Source: Neotamlana sargassicola (GTDB lineage Bacteria > Bacteroidota > Bacteroidia > Flavobacteriales > Flavobacteriaceae). Taken from it: DNA of 64,000 bases. This document shows positions 18,068-26,738 of the stretch, one piece after another. Positions within the stretch are counted from its first letter, which is position 1, and every line of letters starts with the position of its first letter. The stretch covers positions 186,001 to 250,000 of the forward strand of contig NZ_JAJAPX010000002.1 in NCBI RefSeq assembly GCF_020523965.1. Reading direction: 5' to 3'. A program made the translations under genes and the position numbers. Below the pieces are notes generated by a model, which was not told the DNA's origin, ran no database searches, and saw only the letters and a program-made list of their open reading frames with translations.

Positions 18068-19480
18068 ATGAAGAATATTTTGTGGTTAGTAAGTTTTATA
18101 AGCGTGTTTTGCTTTTCGCAAAACAAGCAATTATTATATGGTTTTCCAGATATTCCTCAAAATTTACTGCTTAATCCTGGAGCCAATGTAAATCAAAATG
18201 GGCATGTTGGTATACCGTTATTGTCTCATTTTCATTTAAACGTTGGTACTTCAAAAGTAACGGTGTACGATTTATTTATAGATAACAATATAGATTTTAA
18301 TACGAAATTAAGGACAGCTATTTACGGTACAACAAGTAAAGATTTTTTTACGGCAACTCAGCAATTAGAACTCTTTTCAGGAGGGTTTGCTTACGGTCCG
18401 AGTTTTAATAAAGATAAATACATAAGTTTTGGTTGGTATCAAGAAACCGATTTTATCTCATATATACCAAGAGACTATGCTATTTTAGCTTACGAAGGTA
18501 ATGTTGGTAATACGAATAGAGTTTTTAATGTAGGTGATTTAAGTTTTAAATCAGAATTAATTTCTGTACTACATTTAGGTTTCAATAAAAAAGTTAACGA
18601 TAAATTCACTTATGGCATTCGCGGTAAAATTTACTCTAGTATAGCCAATGTTTCTTCTACAGCGAACAAGGGTTCTATTGTAACGAGAGTTGGTGATAAT
18701 AATTTATTGTCTCATACTTTTAATTTAGATATGGCGGTGCAAACCTCTGGTATTGCTAGTTTAATTAATGATGATAACTCTAATTTTAGTGAAGATATTT
18801 CAACCTTGCAAAAAAGGTTGCTTTTTGGAGGAAATTTAGGTTTAGGTCTCGATTTAGGGTTTACTTACCAAATTGATAAACAATGGCATGTCGACGGGTC
18901 TTTAGTCGATATTGGTTTTATTTCGCATAAAAAGGATGTTGAAAATTACGAGCTTAACGGCACTTATGTTTACGAAGGTATTGATCCGTTATTTCCAGAA
19001 ACCGATGGAGAAACCGCAGATAGTTACTGGAGTGAAATTGAAGAAGAAATTGAAGAATTGTTTAAAGTTGATACCACCACCACACGTTACACTACATTAA
19101 GACCTGTAAAGTTAAATGCTTCTTTAAATTATGCGTTTGGAAAAAAACGCCTTAAAGATTGCGATTGCTTACAAGAAAATGGAGGCTATATAAATCGTGT
19201 TGGTGCGCATCTGTATGCAATAAAAAGACCAAAATCACCTCAGTTTGCATTATCTGCTTATTATTACCGACGTTTGTTTAACGGGCTCGATGCCAAAGCT
19301 ACTTATACCATAGATAGTTATTCCTTTTATAATTTAGGTTTGGGGATTTCTACGAATATCTATGGATTAAATATTTATGCAATGGCCGATAATTTGCTTA
19401 ATTTTAAGAATATTTATGATGCACGAAGTGTATCTTTACAATTTGGTATTAATTATATATTTAATAAAAATGAAAATTAA
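18068..19480 (+). CDS. DUF5723 family outer-membrane beta-barrel protein
   Basis: 470 residues. A signal peptide ends near CFSQ. The mature start (GFPDIPQNLLLNPGA), the repeated amphipathic strands and the terminal strand LQFGINYIF fit the DUF5723 barrels of Bacteroidota. An acidic insertion (about 310-340) and a Cys-x-Cys pair follow. The role is unknown. It is flanked by a lipoprotein and a secreted coiled-coil protein in what looks like one operon. Confidence 0.8.
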   Translation: MKNILWLVSFISVFCFSQNKQLLYGFPDIPQNLLLNPGANVNQNGHVGIPLLSHFHLNVGTSKVTVYDLFIDNNIDFNTKLRTAIYGTTSKDFFTATQQLELFSGGFAYGPSFNKDKYISFGWYQETDFISYIPRDYAILAYEGNVGNTNRVFNVGDLSFKSELISVLHLGFNKKVNDKFTYGIRGKIYSSIANVSSTANKGSIVTRVGDNNLLSHTFNLDMAVQTSGIASLINDDNSNFSEDISTLQKRLLFGGNLGLGLDLGFTYQIDKQWHVDGSLVDIGFISHKKDVENYELNGTYVYEGIDPLFPETDGETADSYWSEIEEEIEELFKVDTTTTRYTTLRPVKLNASLNYAFGKKRLKDCDCLQENGGYINRVGAHLYAIKRPKSPQFALSAYYYRRLFNGLDAKATYTIDSYSFYNLGLGISTNIYGLNIYAMADNLLNFKNIYDARSVSLQFGINYIFNKNEN

Positions 19481-20315
19481 ATTATTTTTTTTAGGAGTAA
19501 GTTTACTTCTTTGTTCTGTTGGTTATTCACAAAAAAACTTAAATAACTACAAATATGTTGTAGTTCAAAATAAATACGATTTCTTAAAAGAAGCAGATCA
19601 ATACCAATTAAATTCGTTAACTAAATTTTTATTCGAAAAATATGGCTTCGAAGCTGTTTTAGAAGGTGAAAATTATCCAGAAGAGATGGCTTTTAATCGT
19701 TGTTTAGCTTTAAGCTCAGATGTTTTAAAAGATTCAGGTATGTTTAAAACCAAGTTGTCTGTGCAATTAAAAGATTGTAATGGAGCGGTGGTGTTTACTT
19801 CGCAGATAGGTGAGAGCCGCGAAAAAGAATATAAATTAGCTTATCATGAGGCTTTAAGAGATGCTTTTAAATCTATAGCGATCTTAAATCATAAATACGA
19901 GCCAAAAAAAGTGGTTAGTGCGCCAACACCAAAGGTAAAAAAAGAAGAAATAGCCACGGCTAACAATGAAAAAGAAGTGGCACGGTTAAAGCAGGAACTA
20001 GAAGTACTTAAAAAAGAGAAAGAAGCTTCAGCGAAGGCAGAAAAACCAATCGAGTCCCAACCAAAAAAAGTAGCACCAGTTGCAAAAAGCTTACCTGCTA
20101 AAGCTCAAATATTGTATGCTCAAGAAACACCAACAGGTTTTCAATTAGTAGACAGCACTCCAAAAGTAGTTTTCAAAATAAAAAAAACAGGTCGTAAAGA
20201 TTTGTTTTTAGTAGAAGGCGAAGATTCGGTTATTTACAAACAAGACAATAAATGGATTTACGAGTACAATACCGATGCTGGCGTACAGCAAAAGGAGCTA
20301 AATATTAAATTTTAG
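19470..20315 (+). CDS. Secreted hypothetical protein with coiled coil
   Basis: 281 residues from the ATG at 19470, which overlaps the DUF5723 stop by 11 bases and gives a clear signal peptide (FFLGVSLLLCSVGYSQ). A longer upstream frame is rejected. The N-terminal domain (about 25-150) is followed by a Lys/Glu/Ala-rich coiled coil (about 165-205) and a C-terminal beta-rich part. No family is firmly recognised. Probably periplasmic and functionally tied to the barrel upstream. Confidence 0.75.
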   Translation: MKIKLFFLGVSLLLCSVGYSQKNLNNYKYVVVQNKYDFLKEADQYQLNSLTKFLFEKYGFEAVLEGENYPEEMAFNRCLALSSDVLKDSGMFKTKLSVQLKDCNGAVVFTSQIGESREKEYKLAYHEALRDAFKSIAILNHKYEPKKVVSAPTPKVKKEEIATANNEKEVARLKQELEVLKKEKEASAKAEKPIESQPKKVAPVAKSLPAKAQILYAQETPTGFQLVDSTPKVVFKIKKTGRKDLFLVEGEDSVIYKQDNKWIYEYNTDAGVQQKELNIKF

Positions 20316-20325
20316 GCTTTTAGTG

Positions 20326-20350
20326 TTTAGTAGGCATTAGGGCATTAGGC
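20326..20350. repeat. Degenerate GGCATTAG repeat pair
   Basis: Two adjoining copies of a GGCATTAG-like word lie just after the preceding gene, ahead of the heptamer array. This resembles other short degenerate repeats in this window. Confidence 0.4.
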
Positions 20351-20460
20351 AATTGTTGCGTCTTGAATTTCTGTGTATGTATTGTTAGATGATTTATTCT
20401 TTTGTTAATAAAATATTTCTCTAATAGCACTATAATAATTCCATAAGTTTTAGTTTTTAA

Positions 20461-20586
20461 GAAACAAGAAACAAGAAACAAGAAACAAGAAACAAGAAAC
20501 AAGAAACAAGAAACAAGAAACAAGAAACAAGAAACAAGAAACAAGAAACAAGAAACAAGAAACAAGAAACAAGAAACAAGAAACAA
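20461..20586. repeat. Perfect heptamer tandem array (GAAACAA) x18
   Basis: Eighteen uninterrupted identical copies of GAAACAA fill 126 bases in the gap between two convergent genes, ending 9 bases before the rarA stop codon. The array holds a spurious frame encoding a Leu/Phe/Val/Ser/Cys heptapeptide repeat, which is not a gene. The perfection implies recent slippage expansion or selection. Confidence 0.97.
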
Positions 20587-20594
20587 CAAACAAA

Positions 20595-21878
20595 CTAATA
20601 CCCGTACTTATCCTTCCATCGTTCCTTTAAAAAACTACGATGCCCATTTTCACGAGCATTATTTCCGGGGTCGTAAAGTTTGGTGTTTTTAATTTCATCA
20701 GGCAAAAACTCTTGTTTTGCAAAATTGTTTTCATAGTTATGTGCGTATTTGTAATTATCGCTATAGCCCAAATCTTTCATAAGTTTAGTTGGGGCATTTC
20801 TTATTTCTAGAGGCACACTTAAATCACCAGTTTGTTTAACCAATTGCTGGGCTTTACCAATTGCAGCATAAGCCGCATTGCTTTTAGGCGAACAGGCCAA
20901 ATAAGTAGCGCACTGACTTAAAATAATACGCGATTCTGGGTAGCCAATGGTGGTTACCGCTTGAAACGTGTTGTTTGCAATAACCAAAGCTGTAGGGTTG
21001 GCATTACCAATATCTTCACTAGCAGCAATAAGCATACGGCGGGCAATAAACTTTACATCTTCGCCACCTTCAATCATGCGAGCAAGCCAATACACTGCCC
21101 CATTTGGGTCGCTACCGCGAATCGATTTAATAAATGCCGAAATAATATCGTAATGCTGTTCGCCAGTTTTATCATAGCGCACCGTATTGTTTTGTACTTT
21201 TTGCAAAACTACGTCATCGGTAATAACCACATCGTCCGTATCAAACGAATTCACAATTAGCTCAAATATATTAAGCAGTTTTCTGGCATCGCCACCAGAA
21301 AGTCGCAATAATGCTTTAGTTTCTTTTAATGTTATATTTTTTTTCGATATGTATTCATCTTCAGAAATAGCCCGCTTTAAAAGCGTTTCTAAATCATCTT
21401 TATCAAAAGCATTTAAAATATACACTTGACAGCGCGAAAGTAATGCCGAAATAACCTCAAAACTCGGGTTTTCGGTAGTGGCACCAATCAGTGTAACCCA
21501 GCCTTTCTCTACAGCTTGTAATAGCGAGTCTTGTTGAGATTTACTAAACCTATGTATTTCGTCAATAAATAAAATAGGGTTTTTGGTAGTAAACAAGCCA
21601 CCGCTGTTTTTGGCCTTATCAATAACCTCACGAACATCCTTAACACCAGAACTAATGGCGCTTAACGTATAAAACGGTCTACCAGATTGGTTTGCAATAA
21701 TATTAGCCAAAGTCGTTTTACCAATACCAGGAGGTCCCCAAAAAATCATCGACGGAATTAAACCCTGTTTAATATGCTGTGTAAGCGTACCATTTTTACC
21801 CACCAAATGCTCTTGGCTTACATAATCTTCCAAGGTTTTTGGTCGTAATCGTTCCGCTAAAGGCTCGTTTGCATTCAT
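20595..21878 (-). CDS. rarA: Replication-associated recombination protein A (AAA ATPase)
   Basis: 427 residues. Clamp-loader-like AAA core: Walker A GPPGIGKTTLA (about 49-59), Walker B LFIDEIHRF, sensor 1 GATTENPSFEV and an arginine finger in ALLSRCQVY. The C-terminal MgsA/WRNIP1 domain follows, with GGEDVKFIARRM and the late GYSDNYKYAHNY. It acts at stalled replication forks. Full length for the family. Monocistronic, convergent with the secreted protein gene. Confidence 0.95.
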   Translation of the reverse strand: MNANEPLAERLRPKTLEDYVSQEHLVGKNGTLTQHIKQGLIPSMIFWGPPGIGKTTLANIIANQSGRPFYTLSAISSGVKDVREVIDKAKNSGGLFTTKNPILFIDEIHRFSKSQQDSLLQAVEKGWVTLIGATTENPSFEVISALLSRCQVYILNAFDKDDLETLLKRAISEDEYISKKNITLKETKALLRLSGGDARKLLNIFELIVNSFDTDDVVITDDVVLQKVQNNTVRYDKTGEQHYDIISAFIKSIRGSDPNGAVYWLARMIEGGEDVKFIARRMLIAASEDIGNANPTALVIANNTFQAVTTIGYPESRIILSQCATYLACSPKSNAAYAAIGKAQQLVKQTGDLSVPLEIRNAPTKLMKDLGYSDNYKYAHNYENNFAKQEFLPDEIKNTKLYDPGNNARENGHRSFLKERWKDKYGY

Positions 21879-21909
21879 AAATGTAAAATTACAGAAATTT
21901 TTAGGTTTT

Positions 21910-22009
21910 GGGCGTGCCCCTTCATATAATTACGGGTCGCGCTTTCCGTTGCAAGTCCTCGCTGCGCTGTGGGCTTTCCACTGCAATCGCTCACGCGGGC
22001 ATACCTGCC
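21910..22009. repeat. GC-rich intergenic repeat-like block
   Basis: About 100 bases of markedly GC-rich sequence lie between the divergent rarA and rhomboid genes. The block begins with GGGCGTGCCC (an inverted repeat) and ends with GCGGGCATACCTGCC. It contains a small GTGG/CCAC hairpin. No frame runs through it. It looks like the dispersed GC-rich repeats seen in flavobacterial genomes; copy number cannot be judged from one window. Confidence 0.5.
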
Positions 22010-22059
22010 AATTTAGCACATAAACCAAACTTGGATACTTTTTTGCTATTTTAACAGCA

Positions 22060-22788
22060 ATGAATAAATCGCAACAATTTAAATTCTCAACAGGCGTAAT
22101 TGCTTACCCTGTATTTTTTGTTCTCACCATCTGGATTGTTTTTTGGGCCGAGGTTAGGTTTGGGTATAATTTTAGTAAATATGGCGTTTACCCACAAACA
22201 TTAAAAGGGTTGCGAGGCGTGTTGTTTAGTCCATTTATTCATGGTGGTATCGATCATATTTATCACAACACCATACCGCTGTTGGTTTTATCTACAGCCT
22301 TGTTTTATTTCTACAGACAAATCGCATGGAAAGTGCTTTTTTATGGCATTCTGTTATCAGGTTTCTTAACGTGGTGTATTGGTAGACCCTCTTATCATAT
22401 TGGCGCAAGCGGATTAATTTATGTATTAGTTAGTTTTACTTTTTTTAAAGGCATTTTTGCTAAATATTACAGATTAATAGCCTTGTCGCTTTTGGTTGTT
22501 TTTCTATACGGAAGCATGATTTGGTATACTATGCCGGTAGATAATAGTATTTCCTGGGAAGGCCATTTAGCCGGATTAATTACCGGATTATTGTTTGCTT
22601 TATTATTTAAAAAAGAAATAGCAAAACCTAAAAAGTTCGCTTGGGAAGAAGAACATTATAACGAAGACGATGATCCGTTTTTAAAACACTTCGACGAAAA
22701 CGGAAATTTTATAGAAAGTTTACCTGAAGATGGGGTGGAGGAAGAGCCGTTAGAAATACGTTATTTTCTAAAAAAGGAAGATGAGTAG
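22060..22788 (+). CDS. Rhomboid-family intramembrane serine protease
   Basis: 242 residues with about six membrane helices. Catalytic Ser117 is in GASG and the partner His169 is in EGHLAG. The helix 2 HxxxN element (IYHNT) and an early FIHGG loop are present. The acidic C-terminal tail (about 200-242) is cytoplasmic. It cleaves membrane protein substrates within the bilayer; targets are unknown. It converges on rlmB across a repeat-filled gap. Confidence 0.9.
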   Translation: MNKSQQFKFSTGVIAYPVFFVLTIWIVFWAEVRFGYNFSKYGVYPQTLKGLRGVLFSPFIHGGIDHIYHNTIPLLVLSTALFYFYRQIAWKVLFYGILLSGFLTWCIGRPSYHIGASGLIYVLVSFTFFKGIFAKYYRLIALSLLVVFLYGSMIWYTMPVDNSISWEGHLAGLITGLLFALLFKKEIAKPKKFAWEEEHYNEDDDPFLKHFDENGNFIESLPEDGVEEEPLEIRYFLKKEDE

Positions 22789-22806
22789 ACGGAAGTAGGC
22801 CGTATT

Positions 22807-22859
22807 CAGTAGGCAGTCACAGTTAACAGTCGCAGTATTCAGTAACAGTTTACAGTAGG
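22807..22859. repeat. CAGT array with strictly alternating 7- and 6-base spacing
   Basis: Eight CAGT words start at 22807, 22814, 22820, 22827, 22833, 22840, 22846 and 22853, giving steps of 7,6,7,6,7,6,7. The words between them vary. It is in the gap between two convergent genes, upstream of a heptamer array. Confidence 0.85.
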
Positions 22860-22968
22860 ATTAAGTGGTTGTAGAATAAAATTATTTTCGATAAAACCTT
22901 TTTTAGTGAATAAACAATTAATAAAAAATATGTTTTAAAATAGGTTGTAATTTATTGATTAGCAGTTT

Positions 22969-23031
22969 CAACCAACAACCAACAACCAACAACCAACAAC
23001 CAACAACCAACAACCAACAACCAACAACCAA
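22969..23031. repeat. Perfect heptamer tandem array (CAACCAA) x9
   Basis: Nine identical tandem copies of CAACCAA (63 bases) end 19 bases before the rlmB stop codon, again in a gap between convergent genes. It is not a CRISPR, because there are no spacers. The unit differs in sequence from the array at 20461 but has the same 7-base length and genomic setting. Confidence 0.97.
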
Positions 23032-23050
23032 CAGTCATCGGTCAAAAATA

Positions 23051-23785
23051 TTATCGTCTCTGTCTAACAGCTTCGTACAAAAATGCACCACATGCCACAG
23101 AAACATTTAACGATTCAATGTCGCCCAATAAGGGTAATTTAGCTTTATCGTCGGCCACTTTTAATACCGATGGATTAATACCTCTGCCTTCCGATCCCAT
23201 AATTATGGCGCAAGGTTCTGTAAACGAAACATCGTAAATCGTATTGTTAGTTTTTTCGGTAGCAGCAATTACTTTTATGCCCGATGCTTGCATATAAAAT
23301 ACGGCATCTTTAATATGGTCTACTCTACAAATTGGCACTTTAAATACGGCACCGGCACTAGTTTTTATAGTATCACCATTAATAGGGGCAGCGCCTTTTT
23401 TTTGTATAATTATACCGCTAACACCAGTACATTCGGCAGTTCTAATTATGGCTCCAAAATTTCTAACATCACTAAGTTGATCGAGTAGGAGGAAAAGAGG
23501 CGTTTTACCAGACTCCATTACGTTAACCACTAAATTTTCGATATCATAAAATTCTACAGGCGAAATTTGTGCCACAGCACCTTGATGATTTTTTTTAGTT
23601 AATCGGTTTAGTTTTTCTACAGGAACATAAGATTTGGCAATGCCTGTTTTATTAACTAACGACTCTAATTCGTTAAATAAATCGCCGTGTAAACCTTTTT
23701 GTAAAAAAACTTTATCAATAGTTTTTCCAGAATTTATCGCTTCAATTATAGCGCGAATACCAAAAATTTGTGTGCTATTTTCCAT
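23051..23785 (-). CDS. rlmB: 23S rRNA (guanosine-2'-O-)-methyltransferase RlmB
   Basis: 244 residues. An N-terminal L30e-like substrate domain (IFGIRAIIEAINSGKTIDKV) is followed by a SPOUT methyltransferase domain with the three conserved motifs: LLDQLSDVRNFGAIIRTAE, IIMGSEGRGI and PLLGDIESLNVSVA. It methylates the ribose of one guanosine in 23S rRNA (G2251 in E. coli). Other TrmH-family members are possible but the domain order fits RlmB. Confidence 0.92.
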   Translation of the reverse strand: MENSTQIFGIRAIIEAINSGKTIDKVFLQKGLHGDLFNELESLVNKTGIAKSYVPVEKLNRLTKKNHQGAVAQISPVEFYDIENLVVNVMESGKTPLFLLLDQLSDVRNFGAIIRTAECTGVSGIIIQKKGAAPINGDTIKTSAGAVFKVPICRVDHIKDAVFYMQASGIKVIAATEKTNNTIYDVSFTEPCAIIMGSEGRGINPSVLKVADDKAKLPLLGDIESLNVSVACGAFLYEAVRQRR

Positions 23786-23917
23786 CGGTGTAAAGGTATA
23801 AAAAGAACTTCATTTTAGTATGGTTATTTTGCGTCTTTAACCACATAATTAGCTTTTGGTATTATAAGTTAAGAACCTTATTAAAGGTTTGTTATTATAT
23901 AGTTTTTAATAAAAAAA

Positions 23918-23947
23918 ATAGCCGTTTAAATTAATTTAAACGGCTAT
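23918..23947 (-). terminator. Terminator of the SusC/SusD locus
   Basis: A perfect 30-base palindrome (arms ATAGCCGTTTAAATT) is followed by a T-run on the minus strand, 20 bases after the last lipoprotein gene. A strong intrinsic terminator for the minus-strand operon; it could also act on readthrough from the opposite strand less efficiently. Confidence 0.85.
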
Positions 23948-23967
23948 CTAATTTACTTAGAATTGAA

Positions 23968-24495
23968 TTACTCGTAATAAGTTGGATATAAGTCATCAAC
24001 TTTTGCTGTACTTTGATGACCTTTAAAAATATAAACTGTACCAGGGTCCCAACTAAATTCTGCTTCGAACATAATTGCATCAACAACTGTTCCTGTCGCA
24101 GTTGTGTATGAATCTTTAGTTATTACACCATTTGTAATAGTTACGGTGCCATCAGTATATAATTCAGGAGTATTTACATCACTTGAAAAAGTTAAAGCCT
24201 CAAGATCTAAAGTTGCTTTGGCTTTAAGTTCCATCCATGAGCCATGGTCATCTAACCAAAACGTATTGTCATTTTCTGATGTATTATAAATATCAATTTT
24301 TTGATAATCTCCTCCGTATGCAGGCGTTGTTCCATCTGGGTCTAGGGCAATAATCCACCAACCGCCGTCAATCTCGTCAACAACAATTCCATTTTCATCT
24401 GGAATTGATTCAACCTGATCACAAGAGACTATAGAGGATACAAGCACAAAACTAAATAGTATGTAGCATGTTTTTTTTAATATATTATATTTCAT
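23968..24495 (-). CDS. Lipid-binding-like lipoprotein of the Sus locus
   Basis: 175 residues with a type II signal ending SSIVSC (Cys25). The mature part begins with an acidic linker, then GGWWIIALDPDG and further beta strands, resembling the Bacteroidota 'lipid-binding, putative hydrolase' family (PF12888). It is the last gene in the SusC-SusD operon, 16 bases after the previous stop. Probably surface-exposed. The ligand is unknown. Confidence 0.65.
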   Translation of the reverse strand: MKYNILKKTCYILFSFVLVSSIVSCDQVESIPDENGIVVDEIDGGWWIIALDPDGTTPAYGGDYQKIDIYNTSENDNTFWLDDHGSWMELKAKATLDLEALTFSSDVNTPELYTDGTVTITNGVITKDSYTTATGTVVDAIMFEAEFSWDPGTVYIFKGHQSTAKVDDLYPTYYE

Positions 24496-24511
24496 ATTAT
24501 TCGTTTTAATA

Positions 24512-25255
24512 TTAAATCTGAGTTAAAGTATATTTCCAAGTATAGCCGTAAGCAGGCCATTCAGAGGTTACAGATATTGTACCTGCAGCTGCATCAACAG
24601 TAAATTCAGAAAGCGTAATAGTTCCTCCCCAAGGTAATGTTGAAGTTGTGTTGTTTAATGTGAAATCGTTAGCTGCAATATCATTGGCTACAATTGTTAA
24701 ACCTTTTGCCGAATAATCAGGACCATATCCGTACTCATGTTCGTACCAACCACCAATAGCATCTGAAATACCATAAATTCCATTTCCTAGGTCTTTAATA
24801 ATAATTGGACCTATATCGGCGGTAGCATATCCAGGAGAACGCACCAATGAGCTACAAGTATAAACGCCTGCAATACTTGTAACTAAATCACCATTACAAG
24901 GTTCCCAAACAACTTCTCTAAATGCAGTTGCAGGAATACCATCGTCGTTATAAGCAGAGTAAGAAACACTGTAAATATCGGCACCATCAACTGTAGTTCC
25001 TCCATAATATGTTCCAGAAATGCTTGTAAATAATTCTATTTCTGTGCCGCCTGCTTCAGCGATGGCACCAGGGTCTGAATAAGTTTCTGTATCACAAGGA
25101 AGTACAGTGTTTACATCACCGTCTAAAGTGATTTTAGGTAAATACGTAACTTGAGACACGTCTTCTGAACCAGGAGATTCAACACTAGGATCACAACTGG
25201 TAGCTAACAATCCTACGATTGATAACGTTACTAAAATTAATTTTGAATTTTTCAT
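24512..25255 (-). CDS. DUF5012-like surface lipoprotein
   Basis: 247 residues; type II signal ending LLATSC (Cys21). The first domain (about 38-115) is immunoglobulin-like, with TYSDPGAIAEAGG, typical of DUF5011/DUF5012 modules. The C-terminal domain is beta-rich, with aromatic Tyr/Trp/Gly-rich segments. Such proteins accompany SusC/SusD pairs as accessory surface glycan- or peptide-binding lipoproteins (family knowledge); the ligand here is not predictable. Confidence 0.7.
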   Translation of the reverse strand: MKNSKLILVTLSIVGLLATSCDPSVESPGSEDVSQVTYLPKITLDGDVNTVLPCDTETYSDPGAIAEAGGTEIELFTSISGTYYGGTTVDGADIYSVSYSAYNDDGIPATAFREVVWEPCNGDLVTSIAGVYTCSSLVRSPGYATADIGPIIIKDLGNGIYGISDAIGGWYEHEYGYGPDYSAKGLTIVANDIAANDFTLNNTTSTLPWGGTITLSEFTVDAAAGTISVTSEWPAYGYTWKYTLTQI

Positions 25256-25266
25256 ATTTGCAATTT

Positions 25267-26724
25267 TTAATTATCCCAAAAAATATTATCGGTAATTTCA
25301 CGTTGAGCTGGAGCATTTGGGTTTAAGCTACGTTCTGTTGATGGGTATAACCAAGCAGAAGGAAACTCTCCAGCAGGTAAAACTGATAAAGGTGGTGTTT
25401 GCCATATACCGTCTGTAAATATTCTACTAGCTGGTCTATCGAATCTTCTGGCTTCAATCCAACCTTCATCTTCTTGAGTTCCATTAAATGAAATCCATTT
25501 TTGAACACCTATTAAATCTAATTTGTCATCCAAAGCATCAGCACTAGAGTAACCTAATGTTGAAACATACGAAGTTCCGTCTAATCCTAAGTACGTAAAG
25601 TTTGATAATACTGCTGTTTCAAAGGCAGTAGTTTCATCGTCTGCAGTGCCATAGCGAGCTGCAGCTTCGGCTCTTAGGAACCAAACTTCCCATGGACTCA
25701 TTAATATTACTGGTTTAGAATCTCCATAGGCATAGTCAGAAGCTAAACTATAATTTGAAGATGGGTTTGTGAAATCTTCATTATCAACTGTACCTTGGTC
25801 AATACCATGTAAATTACCTTCAAAATCACCTGTTGTAGCCAATGTATAGAATACCTCGTCTCTAGGATCATTTAAATCCTGTAATACATTTAATGTTGCA
25901 TTACTCGCGAAATAGAACATACCTACACCAAACTCTGCTCTGGCAAACATTGGGTTTTGATCACCTGATACTCCAGAAAAAGGAATGAACGGCATGTCAT
26001 CTTCAGACTCAATAAAAGTTCCAGTTGAAACTAGAGATTGAATAGCGGCACCTTGAGGACTAACCTCTGATGTTCTCATTAAAATACGTAATTTTAATGA
26101 GTTTGCAAATTTTATCCACTTTGTAATGTCTCCTTCGTAAATAAAATCATCTTCTCCAATTAATTCTGTTTCAGCAACATCAAGATCAGCTAAGGCTTCG
26201 TCTAATATAGTAACTAAACCAGGGTAAATAATGGTTTCAGCAGAATCGTAATTAGGAGTTAAGTTTGATCCATCTTCAATAGCTCCAGAAACTGCTTCTG
26301 TAAATGGAATATCTCCAAAGTGATCTACTAATCCTTGATATAAGTAAGCCTTTAAAACATTGGCTACACCTCTATAAGCTGCAGATGTACTGTTTTTTGT
26401 AATATAATCTAAATCTGCTAAAGAATTAGCGTAAGCACGTTGCCAATAGCCGTCAAAATCTCCGGCTACTGATACATAACGTTCTTCGTTACCTATTGAT
26501 ACACCTATACCCCATGTATAGTATTGGCTCCAAACGAATGATTCGCTATAATTTAAATCGGTTTCAACTATATATCCCATAAATCCTATGGCAGCACTTA
26601 AAATTTGTGGGTCACCAGCAGAAGGGAATGTGTTGGGGTCTATATTAACTTCTTCTAAACTATCATTACATGAAAAGTTAAGTGTTAATAATAGAATTAG
26701 AAATATACTGAATTTGTTCTTCAT
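25267..26724 (-). CDS. SusD-like nutrient-binding outer-membrane lipoprotein
   Basis: 485 residues with a lipoprotein signal ending LNFSC (Cys19). The N-terminal part has the linker NIDPNTFPSAGDPQ and a tetratricopeptide-like helical region (YWQRAYANSLADL). The pattern fits the SusD-like_2 (PF12771) group rather than classical SusD, as does the late block EEGWIEARRFDRPAS. It is the lid protein over the SusC channel and captures the substrate. It begins 14 bases after the susC stop. Confidence 0.88.
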   Translation of the reverse strand: MKNKFSIFLILLLTLNFSCNDSLEEVNIDPNTFPSAGDPQILSAAIGFMGYIVETDLNYSESFVWSQYYTWGIGVSIGNEERYVSVAGDFDGYWQRAYANSLADLDYITKNSTSAAYRGVANVLKAYLYQGLVDHFGDIPFTEAVSGAIEDGSNLTPNYDSAETIIYPGLVTILDEALADLDVAETELIGEDDFIYEGDITKWIKFANSLKLRILMRTSEVSPQGAAIQSLVSTGTFIESEDDMPFIPFSGVSGDQNPMFARAEFGVGMFYFASNATLNVLQDLNDPRDEVFYTLATTGDFEGNLHGIDQGTVDNEDFTNPSSNYSLASDYAYGDSKPVILMSPWEVWFLRAEAAARYGTADDETTAFETAVLSNFTYLGLDGTSYVSTLGYSSADALDDKLDLIGVQKWISFNGTQEDEGWIEARRFDRPASRIFTDGIWQTPPLSVLPAGEFPSAWLYPSTERSLNPNAPAQREITDNIFWDN

Positions 26725-26738
26725 CGTATTATTTTTTA

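Noticed and set aside
20320-20589. An 89-residue frame on the minus strand with a Leu/Val/Ser/Cys heptapeptide repeat
   Set aside because: It is only the GAAACAA tandem array read in frame, with a TTG start, no conserved protein and no promoter.
22969-23031. CRISPR array
   Set aside because: The 7-base units are directly adjacent with no spacers, and no cas genes are present.
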